Shown one piece after another: positions 46,400 to 55,958 of a stretch of DNA of 64,000 nucleotides. Each line of letters opens with the position of its first letter. Position 1 is the stretch's first letter. The DNA comes from an uncultured Francisella sp. (GTDB lineage Bacteria > Pseudomonadota > Gammaproteobacteria > Burkholderiales > Neisseriaceae), in the NCBI GenBank assembly GCA_943913655.1, contig CALTZA010000007.1, forward strand, positions 1-64,000. The letters are read 5' to 3'. A model generated the notes under the pieces. It ran no database searches. It saw nothing but the letters and a program-made list of their open reading frames with translations, and had not been told where the DNA came from. Made by a program: the position numbers and the translations under genes.

Positions 46400-47001
46400 T
46401 TGAGTTCATCAAAGTTAATTTACTTCCGTACCGGGAGATGGCACGGCTAACAAAGAAAAAAGATCTTCGTAATTTTTTGTTTGCTGCTATGGTCTTTGCA
46501 GTGCTTTTGAATGTTTTATTGTATTATGCATTCAGTCTGATTAATCATCATCAGGAAGAAAGAGTAACTAAAGTTCAAAATTATATAACTTCTCTAGATA
46601 ATAGCTTAAATGATTATAAACAGTTATATAAAGAAAAAAAACTCCTCATAAATGAGAGAATTATGTTGCTTGCCTTACAAAATAATCGCTACATAGTACC
46701 TCGTGTTTTAAATGAATTAGATGCAATTGTCCCTAAAGGAGTGCAGCTGATTAAAATTGTACAAGCAGTTAGTAAAAATAATGGGGATAATCCTTTTGTT
46801 TATGAGATTTATGGTCAAGCAATTAGTGATAGTCGTGTCGCTCTTTTTCTCGATAGATTAAGTACATCTAGTATGTTTGATAGCAAACCGGTAATGAACG
46901 AGATTGTTACCGTCAATGGTTTGCAACATTTTAAAATTACCACTCAGATAGCAGCCTCAGCTATGCAGGTTTCTACTAATGAAAAATTCGATGATGAGTA
47001 A
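46396..47001 (+). CDS. pilN: Type IV pilus assembly protein PilN
   Basis: PilN is an inner-membrane protein pairing with PilO. It has 201 residues. The cytoplasmic tail has the PilM-binding motif VNLLPYRE (residues 8-15), then one membrane helix (about 27-47), a coiled-coil, and a small ferredoxin-like domain. The start overlaps the pilM stop. Confidence 0.93.
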   Translation: MIEFIKVNLLPYREMARLTKKKDLRNFLFAAMVFAVLLNVLLYYAFSLINHHQEERVTKVQNYITSLDNSLNDYKQLYKEKKLLINERIMLLALQNNRYIVPRVLNELDAIVPKGVQLIKIVQAVSKNNGDNPFVYEIYGQAISDSRVALFLDRLSTSSMFDSKPVMNEIVTVNGLQHFKITTQIAASAMQVSTNEKFDDE

Positions 47002-47067
47002 GATAAATCAGATGATTCTGATAGCAAAGCGGATTAGTATTTTTAGAAATAGTCATAAGGAAAATTC

Positions 47068-47718
47068 ATGTATTACCCACCAAGTAAAGAAGATTTAGAC
47101 GCTGTTAGTATTGATATTTCTGATTTTAATTTACATGATATATATTTATTGGATCGTAAATACCAGATCTGGATTGCTGTTGGTTTTGCGTTGATATTAA
47201 GCCTATTTCTTTATTGGTTGGTGGTTTCTGATTTACCATCTACAATATCTGATCAACAAGCAAAAGAGCAGGAGGCGCGTGCCAAATACGTGAGTAACGC
47301 CAATAAGGTTGCACAGATGCCTCACTTAAAAAAAGAGATTCAGGAGATCAAAGAGTCTTACAATAATATATTGCATTTATTGCCCAACAGTTTTTCTGCT
47401 GCTGATTTTGTTGAACAGTTTTACCGAGCAGGGGCTAAAAATGGCTTACGCATCTCTGTTAATAAAAACTTACAGCTGCTAGAAGCAGGGCCGTTGCTTG
47501 TACGTTCTTATACTATTGAAGTGAACGGCACCTATTCACAGTTGGAAAAATTTTGCATGGATTTAGCTAAATTAGATAATTTAGTGGTGTTAAGTAATCT
47601 TCATTTGAGCAATGAGCATGTGGATGCAAACGCTGCTGATTTAGACAATCATAAGAAGAAAAGTGCAGATGTGCTCCATTTGTCGGTTGTTGCTAATACT
47701 TACCAAACTAAACAGTAA
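47068..47718 (+). CDS. pilO: Type IV pilus assembly protein PilO
   Basis: PilO has 216 residues, with a cytoplasmic N-terminus, one membrane helix (about 33-52), a coiled-coil, and a C-terminal domain containing NSFSAADFVEQFYRAGAKNGL and the YTIEVNGTYSQLEKF strand. AAGGAAAA precedes the ATG. There is a 66-base gap after pilN, larger than its other operon spacings. Confidence 0.92.
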   Translation: MYYPPSKEDLDAVSIDISDFNLHDIYLLDRKYQIWIAVGFALILSLFLYWLVVSDLPSTISDQQAKEQEARAKYVSNANKVAQMPHLKKEIQEIKESYNNILHLLPNSFSAADFVEQFYRAGAKNGLRISVNKNLQLLEAGPLLVRSYTIEVNGTYSQLEKFCMDLAKLDNLVVLSNLHLSNEHVDANAADLDNHKKKSADVLHLSVVANTYQTKQ

Positions 47719-47729
47719 AGAGATAGCGC

Positions 47730-48353
47730 ATGAAAACACGCAATCAGAAAAAGTTAAATTTGAAAAAATGTTTGTTCTGGATCAATTTGAGTTTTTTTTT
47801 GGTCGCCTGTGGTAATCAAGATAATATTGACAAATGGGCAAATGATATTAACTCACAGATGAAAGAAAAACATACAGCTCATGTTCGTCCGCCAAAGCAA
47901 GAGCCGGGATCCTATCAATCAAATTTTACATTGAAAGCACCTAGCCAGATTCCTCCTTTTAGCCCAGAAAAGTTAAAGTTATCTGATTTTCCTGGAGCAA
48001 GAGATGGAACCAGCGCACTTGAGAGGTATAGTTTAAATGAGTTGAAATATGTAGGTTATTTGCATTCAAGCTCAGGTAAAACTGTGAAAGGTTTTGTAAA
48101 AGCTGATAATCATGTTTATACAGTGCTAAAAGGTAGCCCTATTGGAAAAAATCACGGGCGGGTAGAAAACATTTATCCAAATGAACTACTCATTAAAGAA
48201 TTTTTTGAAAATTCAGAGGGAAGATGGGAAGCGCGAACAGTTAAAATAGATCTCAATCATCAAGGGGTGAGTGATGTGCTCACAGAAAATAATAATACAG
48301 AGGGCCATGCCTCGCCGGAAATAGATGAAGAAGGCAATCAAGAAAATCGTTAG
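47730..48353 (+). CDS. pilP: Type IV pilus assembly lipoprotein PilP
   Basis: PilP links the PilNO pair to the secretin PilQ. It has 207 residues. The signal sequence ends in a lipobox LVACG with Cys at about residue 27. The folded domain has RYSLNELKYVGYL and KADNHVYTVLKGSPIGKNHGRV, typical of PilP. The C-terminal tail is acidic. Confidence 0.93.
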   Translation: MKTRNQKKLNLKKCLFWINLSFFLVACGNQDNIDKWANDINSQMKEKHTAHVRPPKQEPGSYQSNFTLKAPSQIPPFSPEKLKLSDFPGARDGTSALERYSLNELKYVGYLHSSSGKTVKGFVKADNHVYTVLKGSPIGKNHGRVENIYPNELLIKEFFENSEGRWEARTVKIDLNHQGVSDVLTENNNTEGHASPEIDEEGNQENR

Positions 48354-48430
48354 ACTTAATAATTTGTGTATTGATTTAGCTAAATAGTAAATGATGACTG
48401 TAGTAACTTTGATAAATTAAGGGTGATGTG

Positions 48431-50557
48431 ATGGTGAATTTTTCTAAAAAAACAATTTCATTAGCAATAACTTCCATATTGACGCAGTTTTCACAAGCTG
48501 CCGATATTGATAAAATCCAACTAATCGGATTGGATAATAATGATCGTATTGTTAAAATCCATTTTAGAGAAGCGGTGGTTATTCCTCAAGCCTCTGCTCT
48601 TGTGAAAACCCCACGCATCACTATGATTTTTCCTAGGACAAGATCTTTACTTAAGCGCTCGCAATTTACTTATAATGATTCAGTATTATCGCGTATTAAC
48701 TTAGAAAAGTTTGATAAAGAAGATACCAGGGTAATTGTTGAAGCCAAAGATAAAGCTCAATACCGGTTAAGCAAAAAAGCTGATGGAATCTGGCTATATA
48801 TTCACCCCACTCCAGGTGCATCTAACAATACAACAGCTACTCAAACACCTTTAGCGTCAACTTCTGTGATAACCACAAAAGTACAATCATCTCTGCAGCA
48901 AAAAGATTCAAGTAAAGCAGCTGCTACCACCAATCACCAAAGTAATAGTAATACTAATACTTTGACTATTGATTATCAAGGCAATAAGCAAGGAGGCTCA
49001 GTCACTTTATTACTTAATCATGCGCACCGTCCTCCCAAAATGAAACAATCTGGAAATCGCTTAGAAATGGTATTAGAGGACTATAAGCCAGCATCTTCTA
49101 CACAGAACGTTTATGACCTAAGTGAATACAATAGTGCGCTTAAGAAAATCGAAGTGAAGCGTCAGGGTAATGATGCTGTAGTATATTTTTATAATCAAGG
49201 AGATGCTTGGGACTACCAGCTACATGATAATGGAGCGCAACTTGTAGTAGATTTTAAAGATAACTCCGGTTTTTTGGATGATCAAATCGGTAATCACCCT
49301 CATGTAATATATAAGGGAGGAAAAATCTCTTTTGATTTCCAAGATGTCGATGTAAGAACTGTACTACAAATTTTGGCGAAAGAAGCTGGAGTTAATATTA
49401 TTGTTAGTGATCTAGTTAAAGGATCATTAACTTTAAAATTAAAAGATGTGCGCTGGGATGAAGCTTTGGATTTAGTTTTACAAACTAAAGACCTGAGCAT
49501 GACAAAAGTAGGCTCAATTATTAATGTTGCACCTAAAAGTGAATTAGAAGCGCGAGATAAGCGCGAAATGGAATTGGAGCAAGCGCAATCGGAAAAAGGA
49601 AATCTACGTTCTCGCTCTTTCCGTCTTAGCTATAAAAACGTGCGCACAGTAGCTGAAATGCTAACAGGTGGTGATCAAAATGGTAAAGGAGCGAATACTA
49701 TTTTAAGTAAACGCGGCTCTGTTATCTATGATGCTCAAACCAATACACTAATTGTTGCAGATACTCCTGCTAGCTTAAAAAGAGTAGCCAATATTATCCA
49801 AGAAGTAGATATTCCTAGCGATCAAGTGATGATTTCAGCACGTATTGTTGAAGTCAAAGATAATGATGCTAGAAGCATTGGAATGCAACTTAGATTGGGT
49901 GGGGAAAGTCCTCATGGTAACACTGTTTATAGCGGGGTCGGTTCAGGAGATAGAATCGATGACTTACCTCCTAATATTGATTTTCCCATGGCAACGGGGC
50001 AGGGTTTTTCTGGTTTTAGCTTTTTTCATACCAATAAGACAGCTTTAATTAATTTAATCGTGACAGCCATGGAAGAAGAGGGTAAAGCTAAGATTGTTTC
50101 TTCTCCTAAGGTATTAACGCTCAATGGAGAAGAGGCAACCTTAGAAGATGGCGTAGATGTCCCTTATCGCGTCAAACAAGAAAAAGACTCAGGTTATTCT
50201 ACCCAATTCAAACGTGCAGTCACTTCATTGCGAGTCAAACCACAAATTACTCCAGAAGGTAATGTGATTTTAGATATTCATGTGAAAAAGGATTCACCTA
50301 ATGGTAATGATGGGTCCATTAGTGTAAAAAACTTGGATACACGAGCTATGGTTGCTGATGGTAGTACTTTAATTTTGGGGGGAATTTATGATGAATCTTC
50401 TATTGATAGCGTGCAAAAAGTTCCTGTATTAGGTGATTTACCAATTATAGGCAACTTATTTAAAACCAAAACCCATAATGGCAATAAACGCGAAGTATTA
50501 ATTTTCTTAACACCAAAAGTGGTACGCAGCAACGTATCAGGGAAACTTGTTTATTAA
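48431..50557 (+). CDS. pilQ: Type IV pilus secretin PilQ
   Basis: PilQ forms the outer-membrane channel for the pilus. It has 708 residues from the ATG at 48431, and a GTG one codon earlier is possible. A signal peptide ends near SQAAD. Two AMIN domains come first, with a Thr/Ser/Gln-rich linker near residue 140-175. The N0/STN region has VDVRTVLQILAKEAGVNI. The secretin core ends with VPVLGDLPIIGNLFK. The gene overlaps aroK by 11 bases. Confidence 0.95.
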   Translation: MVNFSKKTISLAITSILTQFSQAADIDKIQLIGLDNNDRIVKIHFREAVVIPQASALVKTPRITMIFPRTRSLLKRSQFTYNDSVLSRINLEKFDKEDTRVIVEAKDKAQYRLSKKADGIWLYIHPTPGASNNTTATQTPLASTSVITTKVQSSLQQKDSSKAAATTNHQSNSNTNTLTIDYQGNKQGGSVTLLLNHAHRPPKMKQSGNRLEMVLEDYKPASSTQNVYDLSEYNSALKKIEVKRQGNDAVVYFYNQGDAWDYQLHDNGAQLVVDFKDNSGFLDDQIGNHPHVIYKGGKISFDFQDVDVRTVLQILAKEAGVNIIVSDLVKGSLTLKLKDVRWDEALDLVLQTKDLSMTKVGSIINVAPKSELEARDKREMELEQAQSEKGNLRSRSFRLSYKNVRTVAEMLTGGDQNGKGANTILSKRGSVIYDAQTNTLIVADTPASLKRVANIIQEVDIPSDQVMISARIVEVKDNDARSIGMQLRLGGESPHGNTVYSGVGSGDRIDDLPPNIDFPMATGQGFSGFSFFHTNKTALINLIVTAMEEEGKAKIVSSPKVLTLNGEEATLEDGVDVPYRVKQEKDSGYSTQFKRAVTSLRVKPQITPEGNVILDIHVKKDSPNGNDGSISVKNLDTRAMVADGSTLILGGIYDESSIDSVQKVPVLGDLPIIGNLFKTKTHNGNKREVLIFLTPKVVRSNVSGKLVY

Positions 50558-51065
50558 TAACAATATATACTTTATCGGATTACCTGGCAGCGGTAAAAGT
50601 ACTTTAGGTCGGTCCTTAGCCAAACGACTAAAGAAAAGGTTTTTTGACTCTGATGCCTATATTGTTGATAAAACAGGAGTTTCAGTTGATACTATTTTTG
50701 AGCTAGAAGGAGAAGCAGGTTTTCGTTGGCGCGAAGAAAATGCTATTTCCCAACTAGTTAAGTATCAAAATATGGTTTTAGCTACTGGGGGTGGTGCAGT
50801 ATTGAGCGAAATTAACCGCTATAGTTTAAAAGCAACCGGGTATATTATTTATCTACGTAGTACTCCAGATTTTCTCGCTGCCCGCTTATCTAAAGATCAA
50901 ACCAGGCCACTATTGACTAAGAATAGGCTACAAGATTTGCAACGGCTATATAATCAACGAGCTATGATTTATGAAATGCTCGCTGATATTACTTATCCAA
51001 TCGATGAGTTTACACCAAAACTAGAACGCTGTAATGTTCAACTTATGCAATTAATTGATCAATAA
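50547..51065 (+). CDS. aroK: Shikimate kinase
   Basis: AroK phosphorylates shikimate. It has 172 residues. Walker A is GLPGSGKST (11-19), Asp34 of FDSDAYI and the Arg of FRWREE bind shikimate, and GGGAV is the following loop. The start is a TTG at 50547 inside the pilQ end, after CAGGGA. No in-frame ATG lies near enough. The stop overlaps the aroB ATG by one base. Confidence 0.94.
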   Translation: MFINNNIYFIGLPGSGKSTLGRSLAKRLKKRFFDSDAYIVDKTGVSVDTIFELEGEAGFRWREENAISQLVKYQNMVLATGGGAVLSEINRYSLKATGYIIYLRSTPDFLAARLSKDQTRPLLTKNRLQDLQRLYNQRAMIYEMLADITYPIDEFTPKLERCNVQLMQLIDQ

Positions 51066-52153
51066 TGAAACACATTCCTCAGCTGACTGTTCGAACCAAT
51101 AGTTCAATTTATCAAATCTATTTTTCTTCTTTAAATCATTTGTATCAAGAAGTATTGTTACCAATATTACATGATCAAGTGGTTATTGTTACTAATCCCA
51201 TAGTAGGAAAATTATATCGACCAGATCTATCGTCTGTACTTGAGAATGCTGGAATAAAAAATTATTTCATTGAAATCCCAGATGGTGAGTATTATAAAAA
51301 CCAACATAGTCTACACCTGATTTATGATTTTTTACTGACATATGGGATTCAGCGTAGTGCGACATTAATTGCTCTAGGTGGTGGGGTTATTGGGGACCTC
51401 ACAGGTTTTGCTGCTGCAACATATCAGCGTGGTGTTCGCTTCATACAGATTCCCACGACTCTTTTGGCTCAAGTTGATGCTTCTATTGGTGGCAAAACCG
51501 CTATCAATCACCGATTGGGTAAAAATATGATTGGCGCTTTTTATCAGCCACAAGCGGTATTAATTGGTGAAGAAACCCTAAGCACTTTATCCAAAAGAGA
51601 ACTTGCTAGTGGTATAGCAGAGATTATTAAATATGCTTTACTAGGTGATCGTAGTCTATTCGACTATTTGGAAAAGCATATGATAGCACTAAATGCGCTG
51701 CAAAAAGATGTTTTAGAGCATGTACTTTATACCTGTTGCGCAATGAAAGCAGATATTGTGCAAAAAGATGAAAAAGAACAGTCAATTCGAGCACTTCTTA
51801 ACTTAGGTCATACATTTGCTCATGTTATTGAACAACAGACCGGTTATCAAAGCTGGTTACACGGTGAAGCTGTGGCAGTTGGTTTATGTTTGGCGACAAA
51901 ACTTTCCTGGCAAAGAGGAGATATAACACAGAAAGACTATCTACGCCTTGAACAATTAATACAAGCTGCTAATTTGCCTACTCAACCACCGCGTATTCCT
52001 TTTGTATCTTGGCTATCTACCATAAAATTAGATAAAAAAAGTCAAGCTGGGAAAACTCGCTTTATTTTATTAAAAGGGATTGGTCAAGCATATGTTGACG
52101 AAACTGTTAATGAGGAAGAACTTAGATGCTTATTACAAGAATTATTGACTTAG
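51065..52153 (+). CDS. aroB: 3-dehydroquinate synthase
   Basis: AroB catalyses the second step of the shikimate pathway. It has 362 residues. GGGVIGDLTGFAAATYQRG and PTTLLAQVDASIGGKTAINH bind NAD and substrate. The zinc ligands are Glu in the ELASGIAEIIK helix, and His in NLGHTFAHVIE and WLHGEAVAVG. It is coupled to aroK, as in Escherichia coli. Confidence 0.96.
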   Translation: MKHIPQLTVRTNSSIYQIYFSSLNHLYQEVLLPILHDQVVIVTNPIVGKLYRPDLSSVLENAGIKNYFIEIPDGEYYKNQHSLHLIYDFLLTYGIQRSATLIALGGGVIGDLTGFAAATYQRGVRFIQIPTTLLAQVDASIGGKTAINHRLGKNMIGAFYQPQAVLIGEETLSTLSKRELASGIAEIIKYALLGDRSLFDYLEKHMIALNALQKDVLEHVLYTCCAMKADIVQKDEKEQSIRALLNLGHTFAHVIEQQTGYQSWLHGEAVAVGLCLATKLSWQRGDITQKDYLRLEQLIQAANLPTQPPRIPFVSWLSTIKLDKKSQAGKTRFILLKGIGQAYVDETVNEEELRCLLQELLT

Positions 52154-52446
52154 TACAAATAAAAAGGAAGTTAAAAGGCAAACACCTTCGCTCTTCTTTA
52201 CCAAAGGACTATAAAAAGTTAAAACGCTGTCTACTTATGGATACTATCGGCATATTTACAGCCTGGGTGCCTTTCTTGAATTTGATATGGGCTCCAATTT
52301 CTTCCTTAATCTCCCTGAAAATGTTTGGCATAGATTTTAAAGGTAAAATAGCAGCAATGGTTGATTTTGCTGAAGAAATTTTTCCTTTTAGTAGTATTTT
52401 TCCTACTTTTACACTATTTTGGCTTTATGAAAGCTTTATTGAATAA
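52126..52446 (+). CDS. Small hydrophobic protein, 106 residues
   Basis: I do not recognise the family. The ATG at 52126 lies inside the aroB end (28-base overlap) and has GAGGAA 9 bases upstream, so translation may be coupled to aroB. A basic N-terminus (KRKLKGKHLR) is followed by two hydrophobic stretches (about 40-66 and 86-104), suggesting an inner-membrane protein with the basic end inside. In Escherichia coli damX follows aroB, and this is not DamX. Confidence 0.65.
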   Translation: MLITRIIDLVQIKRKLKGKHLRSSLPKDYKKLKRCLLMDTIGIFTAWVPFLNLIWAPISSLISLKMFGIDFKGKIAAMVDFAEEIFPFSSIFPTFTLFWLYESFIE

Positions 52447-52490
52447 AATTTGTCCACCCTCCCTTACATATTTAAGAAAGAAGAAAAATC

Positions 52491-55325
52491 ATGTTTGATA
52501 TAGAAGATGATTTACAGCAAGATTTTGCACAACGTCATATCGGTAGTCGGGCAAAACAGCAACAAGCGATGTTGGAACAACTGGGTTTCTCTGATATGAC
52601 TGATTTTATTGAGGCTGTTATTCCTAATGCAGTGCGCTTAAAAAAGCCGTGGAGCAATCATAAAGCAGTTTCTGAAGCAGTAGCACTTAAGCAAGCCAAA
52701 CAGATGATGGCTAAAAATCAAAGTAATAAAAATTATATAGGGCAGGGCTATTACCCAACCATCACCCCCTCAGTCATTATACGCAATGTATTGGAAAATC
52801 CAGATTGGTATACGCCTTATACTCCTTATCAAGCAGAGGTGTCACAAGGACGTTTAGAGGCTTTATTGAATTTTCAACAATTGTGTATTGATTTAACAGG
52901 AATGCCGCTTGCTGGCGCTTCTTTATTAGATGAGGCAACTGCTGCTGCTGAAGCTATGGCTATGTGCTATCGTCTTAATAAAAATAATGGACAGCGTTTC
53001 TGGATAGATCAACGACTTTTTGCGCAAAGTAAAGATGTGCTTTTCACTCGTGCTTATTATCAGAATTGGCAATTAGTTACTGGTGACTGGCAAGAAGCTA
53101 CGGGGCCATTTTTTGGTGCGATTATCCAATATACCGGGATAGAGGGCGATATTGTTGATTTAAAAAGAGCCATTGCGCATTTAAAAAAACAGGGGGCCAC
53201 TGTGGCAGTGGCAGCAGATTTAATGCAATTAATACTGCTTGAATCGCCAGGGTCTGCCGGTGCTGATATTGTTTTTGGTAGTAGCCAAAGGTTTGGTGTG
53301 CCTATAAGTTTCGGTGGTCCGCATGCTGCTTTTTTTGCGTTCAAGGAAGAAGATAAGCGCCAAGCACCAGGACGTATTATTGGCGTGTCAATTGATGCAG
53401 CAGGCAGTTTTGCATATCGTATGGCATTACAAACACGAGAGCAGCATATTCGGCGCGAAAAAGCGACCTCTAACATATGTACTTCGCAAGCTTTGCTTGC
53501 TAACTTAGCAGGGTTTTATGCTGTATATCACGGTCCTGAACGTTTAAGACGCATTGCAAAGCGTATGCATATTTTGGCGGCTTCATTAGCAGAAGGTTTA
53601 AAAAGGCATCCAATATTGCAACTTGCTCACTCTCATTTCGTTGATACCTTGTGTGTGATTTGCCCAGATGAAACAAGCAGAGAAGATTTATTAATAAGAG
53701 CTAAACAAGAACACATCAATTTGGGAATTTTAGGCGAAAATCGCTTATTAGTGGCATTTAATGAGTGTTCTGATGAAGAAGATTTGATAGCACTAGCTCG
53801 CATATTTTCGGTAGATCTCCCTCAGAACTTTCCTATTAAGCAAACAAATGAGCCCTATTGGCGTGATGACCAGATTTTAACGCACCCAATTTTTAATCAA
53901 TATCACAGTGAACAAGAAATGACGCGTTACCTAAAACGATTAGTCAGTAAGGATATATCACTGACTCGCAGTATGATCGCATTGGGTAGCTGTACAATGA
54001 AATTAAATGCAGCCAGTGAGATGTTACCCATCACTTGGTCAGAAGTGACAGAACCACATCCTTTCGCACCACGAGAGCAGGTGCAAGGTTATATGCAGCT
54101 GATTGACGACTTGCAACATCAATTGGCAGAAATAACAGGATTTGCTGGTGTTTCTTTACAGCCTAATTCTGGAGCGCAAGGAGAATTTACTGGTTTATTA
54201 TTAATTCGTCGCTATCAAGAGTCGATTGGCCAAGGCAAACGTAATATTTGTTTAATTCCCCGTTCAGCGCATGGTACTAATCCGGCAAGCGCCCAGATGT
54301 TAGGGTTTAAAGTAGTGGTGGTCAACTGTGATAAAGAGGGGAATGTTGATCTAGAGGATTTAAAAAGTAAAGTAGAACAGTATCATGATAAGTTATCAAC
54401 TTTAATGATCACTTATCCTTCCACCCATGGAGTTTATGAGGAGCAGATTATGGAGATTTGCGATATTGTGCATAAAGGGGGTGGGCAAGTTTATATGGAT
54501 GGTGCCAATATGAATGCACAATTAGGTTTAATGCGACCAGCAGAGTTGGGGGCAGATGTATTACATATGAATTTACATAAGACTTTTTGTATTCCTCACG
54601 GAGGTGGAGGGCCAGGAGTTGGTCCCGTTGGTTTTAAACAACATTTAGCTGCTTTTGCTCCAGATCACGTTGTTGCTCCAACTCAAGAAGCAACTGGACA
54701 AGGGGCTGTATCTGCTGCTCCCTATGGCTCTGCAGGAATTTTGATAATCACCTGGATGTATTTACGCATGATGGGAACAATAGGATTAAAAACAGCGACA
54801 GAAAACGCTTTATTGAATGCCAATTACATTGCCTATGCCTTATCCTCTGATTATAGTATCTTGTATCGCGGTAAAAAGGGTTGGATCGCACACGAATGTA
54901 TTATTGATTTACGTCCCTTAAAAACGAGCAGTGGAATTACCGAAGTTGATTTTGCCAAGCGATTGATTGATTATGGATTTCACGCACCAACCATGTCTTT
55001 TCCAGTGCCAGGCACCTTAATGATTGAACCCACTGAAAGTGAAGATAAAGAAGAATTAGACCGTTTTATCCAAGCAATGCGGCAGATCAAAAAAGAGATT
55101 GTTCAAGTAGAGCAGGGTAAATGGCCAAAGCAAGATAATCCTTTAGTAAATGCACCACACACCGCTTTCTCGCTAGTAGAAGATTGGACTCACCCATATT
55201 CAAGAGAGCAGGCAGTGTATCCAATTGATTATGTTAAGAAGAATAAATATTGGCCTCCAGTAGCCAGAGTGGATGAAGTACAAGGAGACCGTCAACTGAT
55301 TTGTCACTGTTTAGCCATTGATTAA
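52491..55325 (+). CDS. gcvP: Glycine dehydrogenase (decarboxylating), P protein
   Basis: GcvP is the PLP enzyme of the glycine cleavage system, releasing CO2 and passing aminomethyl to the H protein. The product is the long single-chain form (944 residues) with both halves fused. FAQRHIGS is at the N-terminus. PLP-binding HMNLHKTFCIPHGGGGPG with the lysine lies near residue 700, and EPTESEDKEELDRF is near the end. gcvT and gcvH are not next to it, and the neighbours are unrelated. Confidence 0.95.
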   Translation: MFDIEDDLQQDFAQRHIGSRAKQQQAMLEQLGFSDMTDFIEAVIPNAVRLKKPWSNHKAVSEAVALKQAKQMMAKNQSNKNYIGQGYYPTITPSVIIRNVLENPDWYTPYTPYQAEVSQGRLEALLNFQQLCIDLTGMPLAGASLLDEATAAAEAMAMCYRLNKNNGQRFWIDQRLFAQSKDVLFTRAYYQNWQLVTGDWQEATGPFFGAIIQYTGIEGDIVDLKRAIAHLKKQGATVAVAADLMQLILLESPGSAGADIVFGSSQRFGVPISFGGPHAAFFAFKEEDKRQAPGRIIGVSIDAAGSFAYRMALQTREQHIRREKATSNICTSQALLANLAGFYAVYHGPERLRRIAKRMHILAASLAEGLKRHPILQLAHSHFVDTLCVICPDETSREDLLIRAKQEHINLGILGENRLLVAFNECSDEEDLIALARIFSVDLPQNFPIKQTNEPYWRDDQILTHPIFNQYHSEQEMTRYLKRLVSKDISLTRSMIALGSCTMKLNAASEMLPITWSEVTEPHPFAPREQVQGYMQLIDDLQHQLAEITGFAGVSLQPNSGAQGEFTGLLLIRRYQESIGQGKRNICLIPRSAHGTNPASAQMLGFKVVVVNCDKEGNVDLEDLKSKVEQYHDKLSTLMITYPSTHGVYEEQIMEICDIVHKGGGQVYMDGANMNAQLGLMRPAELGADVLHMNLHKTFCIPHGGGGPGVGPVGFKQHLAAFAPDHVVAPTQEATGQGAVSAAPYGSAGILIITWMYLRMMGTIGLKTATENALLNANYIAYALSSDYSILYRGKKGWIAHECIIDLRPLKTSSGITEVDFAKRLIDYGFHAPTMSFPVPGTLMIEPTESEDKEELDRFIQAMRQIKKEIVQVEQGKWPKQDNPLVNAPHTAFSLVEDWTHPYSREQAVYPIDYVKKNKYWPPVARVDEVQGDRQLICHCLAID

Positions 55326-55334
55326 GACTTAGTT

Positions 55335-55919
55335 CTATTTTTTTAGAGCAAGATAGATGGCATGTATGTAGTGAATAAAGGAAACGATGGTTAATATCAC
55401 TGCGATTACCAAAAAAATATTACCCAATGGCACCAAATCCCAGTGCGTATAGGGAAATTGACCTAGAAGTAGCGTAATAATCGCAGTGATTTGCGCCGCT
55501 GTTTTCCATTTACCAACTCTAACAACAGCAACTACTTCACTTAAATTTTTACGAGCCATCATTTCACGTAGTGCAGTGACACATAGCTCGCGACTAATGA
55601 TAATAATAGAAAGAAAAGCATAGGTCCTATTCCATCTCACTAATAAAACCAAAGCACAAGCGACTAATAATTTATCAGCAACCGGGTCTAAAAAAGCACC
55701 TAACTCAGTTGTTTGATGCCATTTTCTAGCTACTTTACCATCCAACCAATCGGTTGCACCTGCAATAGCAAAGATGAGAGCTGCAGCAAAGTTTGCATGA
55801 TAAGGGTTAAGGTAATTTGGTGACAATATTACTGGTAAATAACAGATCAAGACAAAAAAAGGGATAATGAGTACACGGATAATAGTTAATAGGTTGGGAA
55901 TGGTTGCTTTAAGTTGCAT
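55335..55919 (-). CDS. pgsA: Phosphatidylglycerophosphate synthase
   Basis: PgsA joins CDP-diacylglycerol and glycerol 3-phosphate, the first committed step to phosphatidylglycerol. It has 194 residues and four to six membrane helices. The CDP-alcohol phosphotransferase motif is complete in DWLDGKVARKWHQTTELG and FLDPVADK. It lies 30 bases downstream of uvrC, a conserved pair. Confidence 0.95.
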   Translation of the reverse strand: MQLKATIPNLLTIIRVLIIPFFVLICYLPVILSPNYLNPYHANFAAALIFAIAGATDWLDGKVARKWHQTTELGAFLDPVADKLLVACALVLLVRWNRTYAFLSIIIISRELCVTALREMMARKNLSEVVAVVRVGKWKTAAQITAIITLLLGQFPYTHWDLVPLGNIFLVIAVILTIVSFIHYIHAIYLALKK

Positions 55920-55924
55920 TGTTA

Positions 55925-55958
55925 TTTATAAGTCATTCTGTTTTATAAGTCATTCTGT
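55925..55958. repeat. 17-bp perfect tandem duplication over the uvrC stop codon
   Basis: tttataagtcattctgt occurs twice head to tail (55925-55941 and 55942-55958). The right-hand copy contains the uvrC stop codon on the minus strand. The left-hand copy lies in the uvrC-pgsA spacer. It looks like a recent slippage duplication. Confidence 0.85.

Noticed and set aside
52447..52490. Glycine riboswitch before gcvP
   Set aside because: The gap to the preceding gene is only 44 bases, too short, and no aptamer-like pairing is visible.
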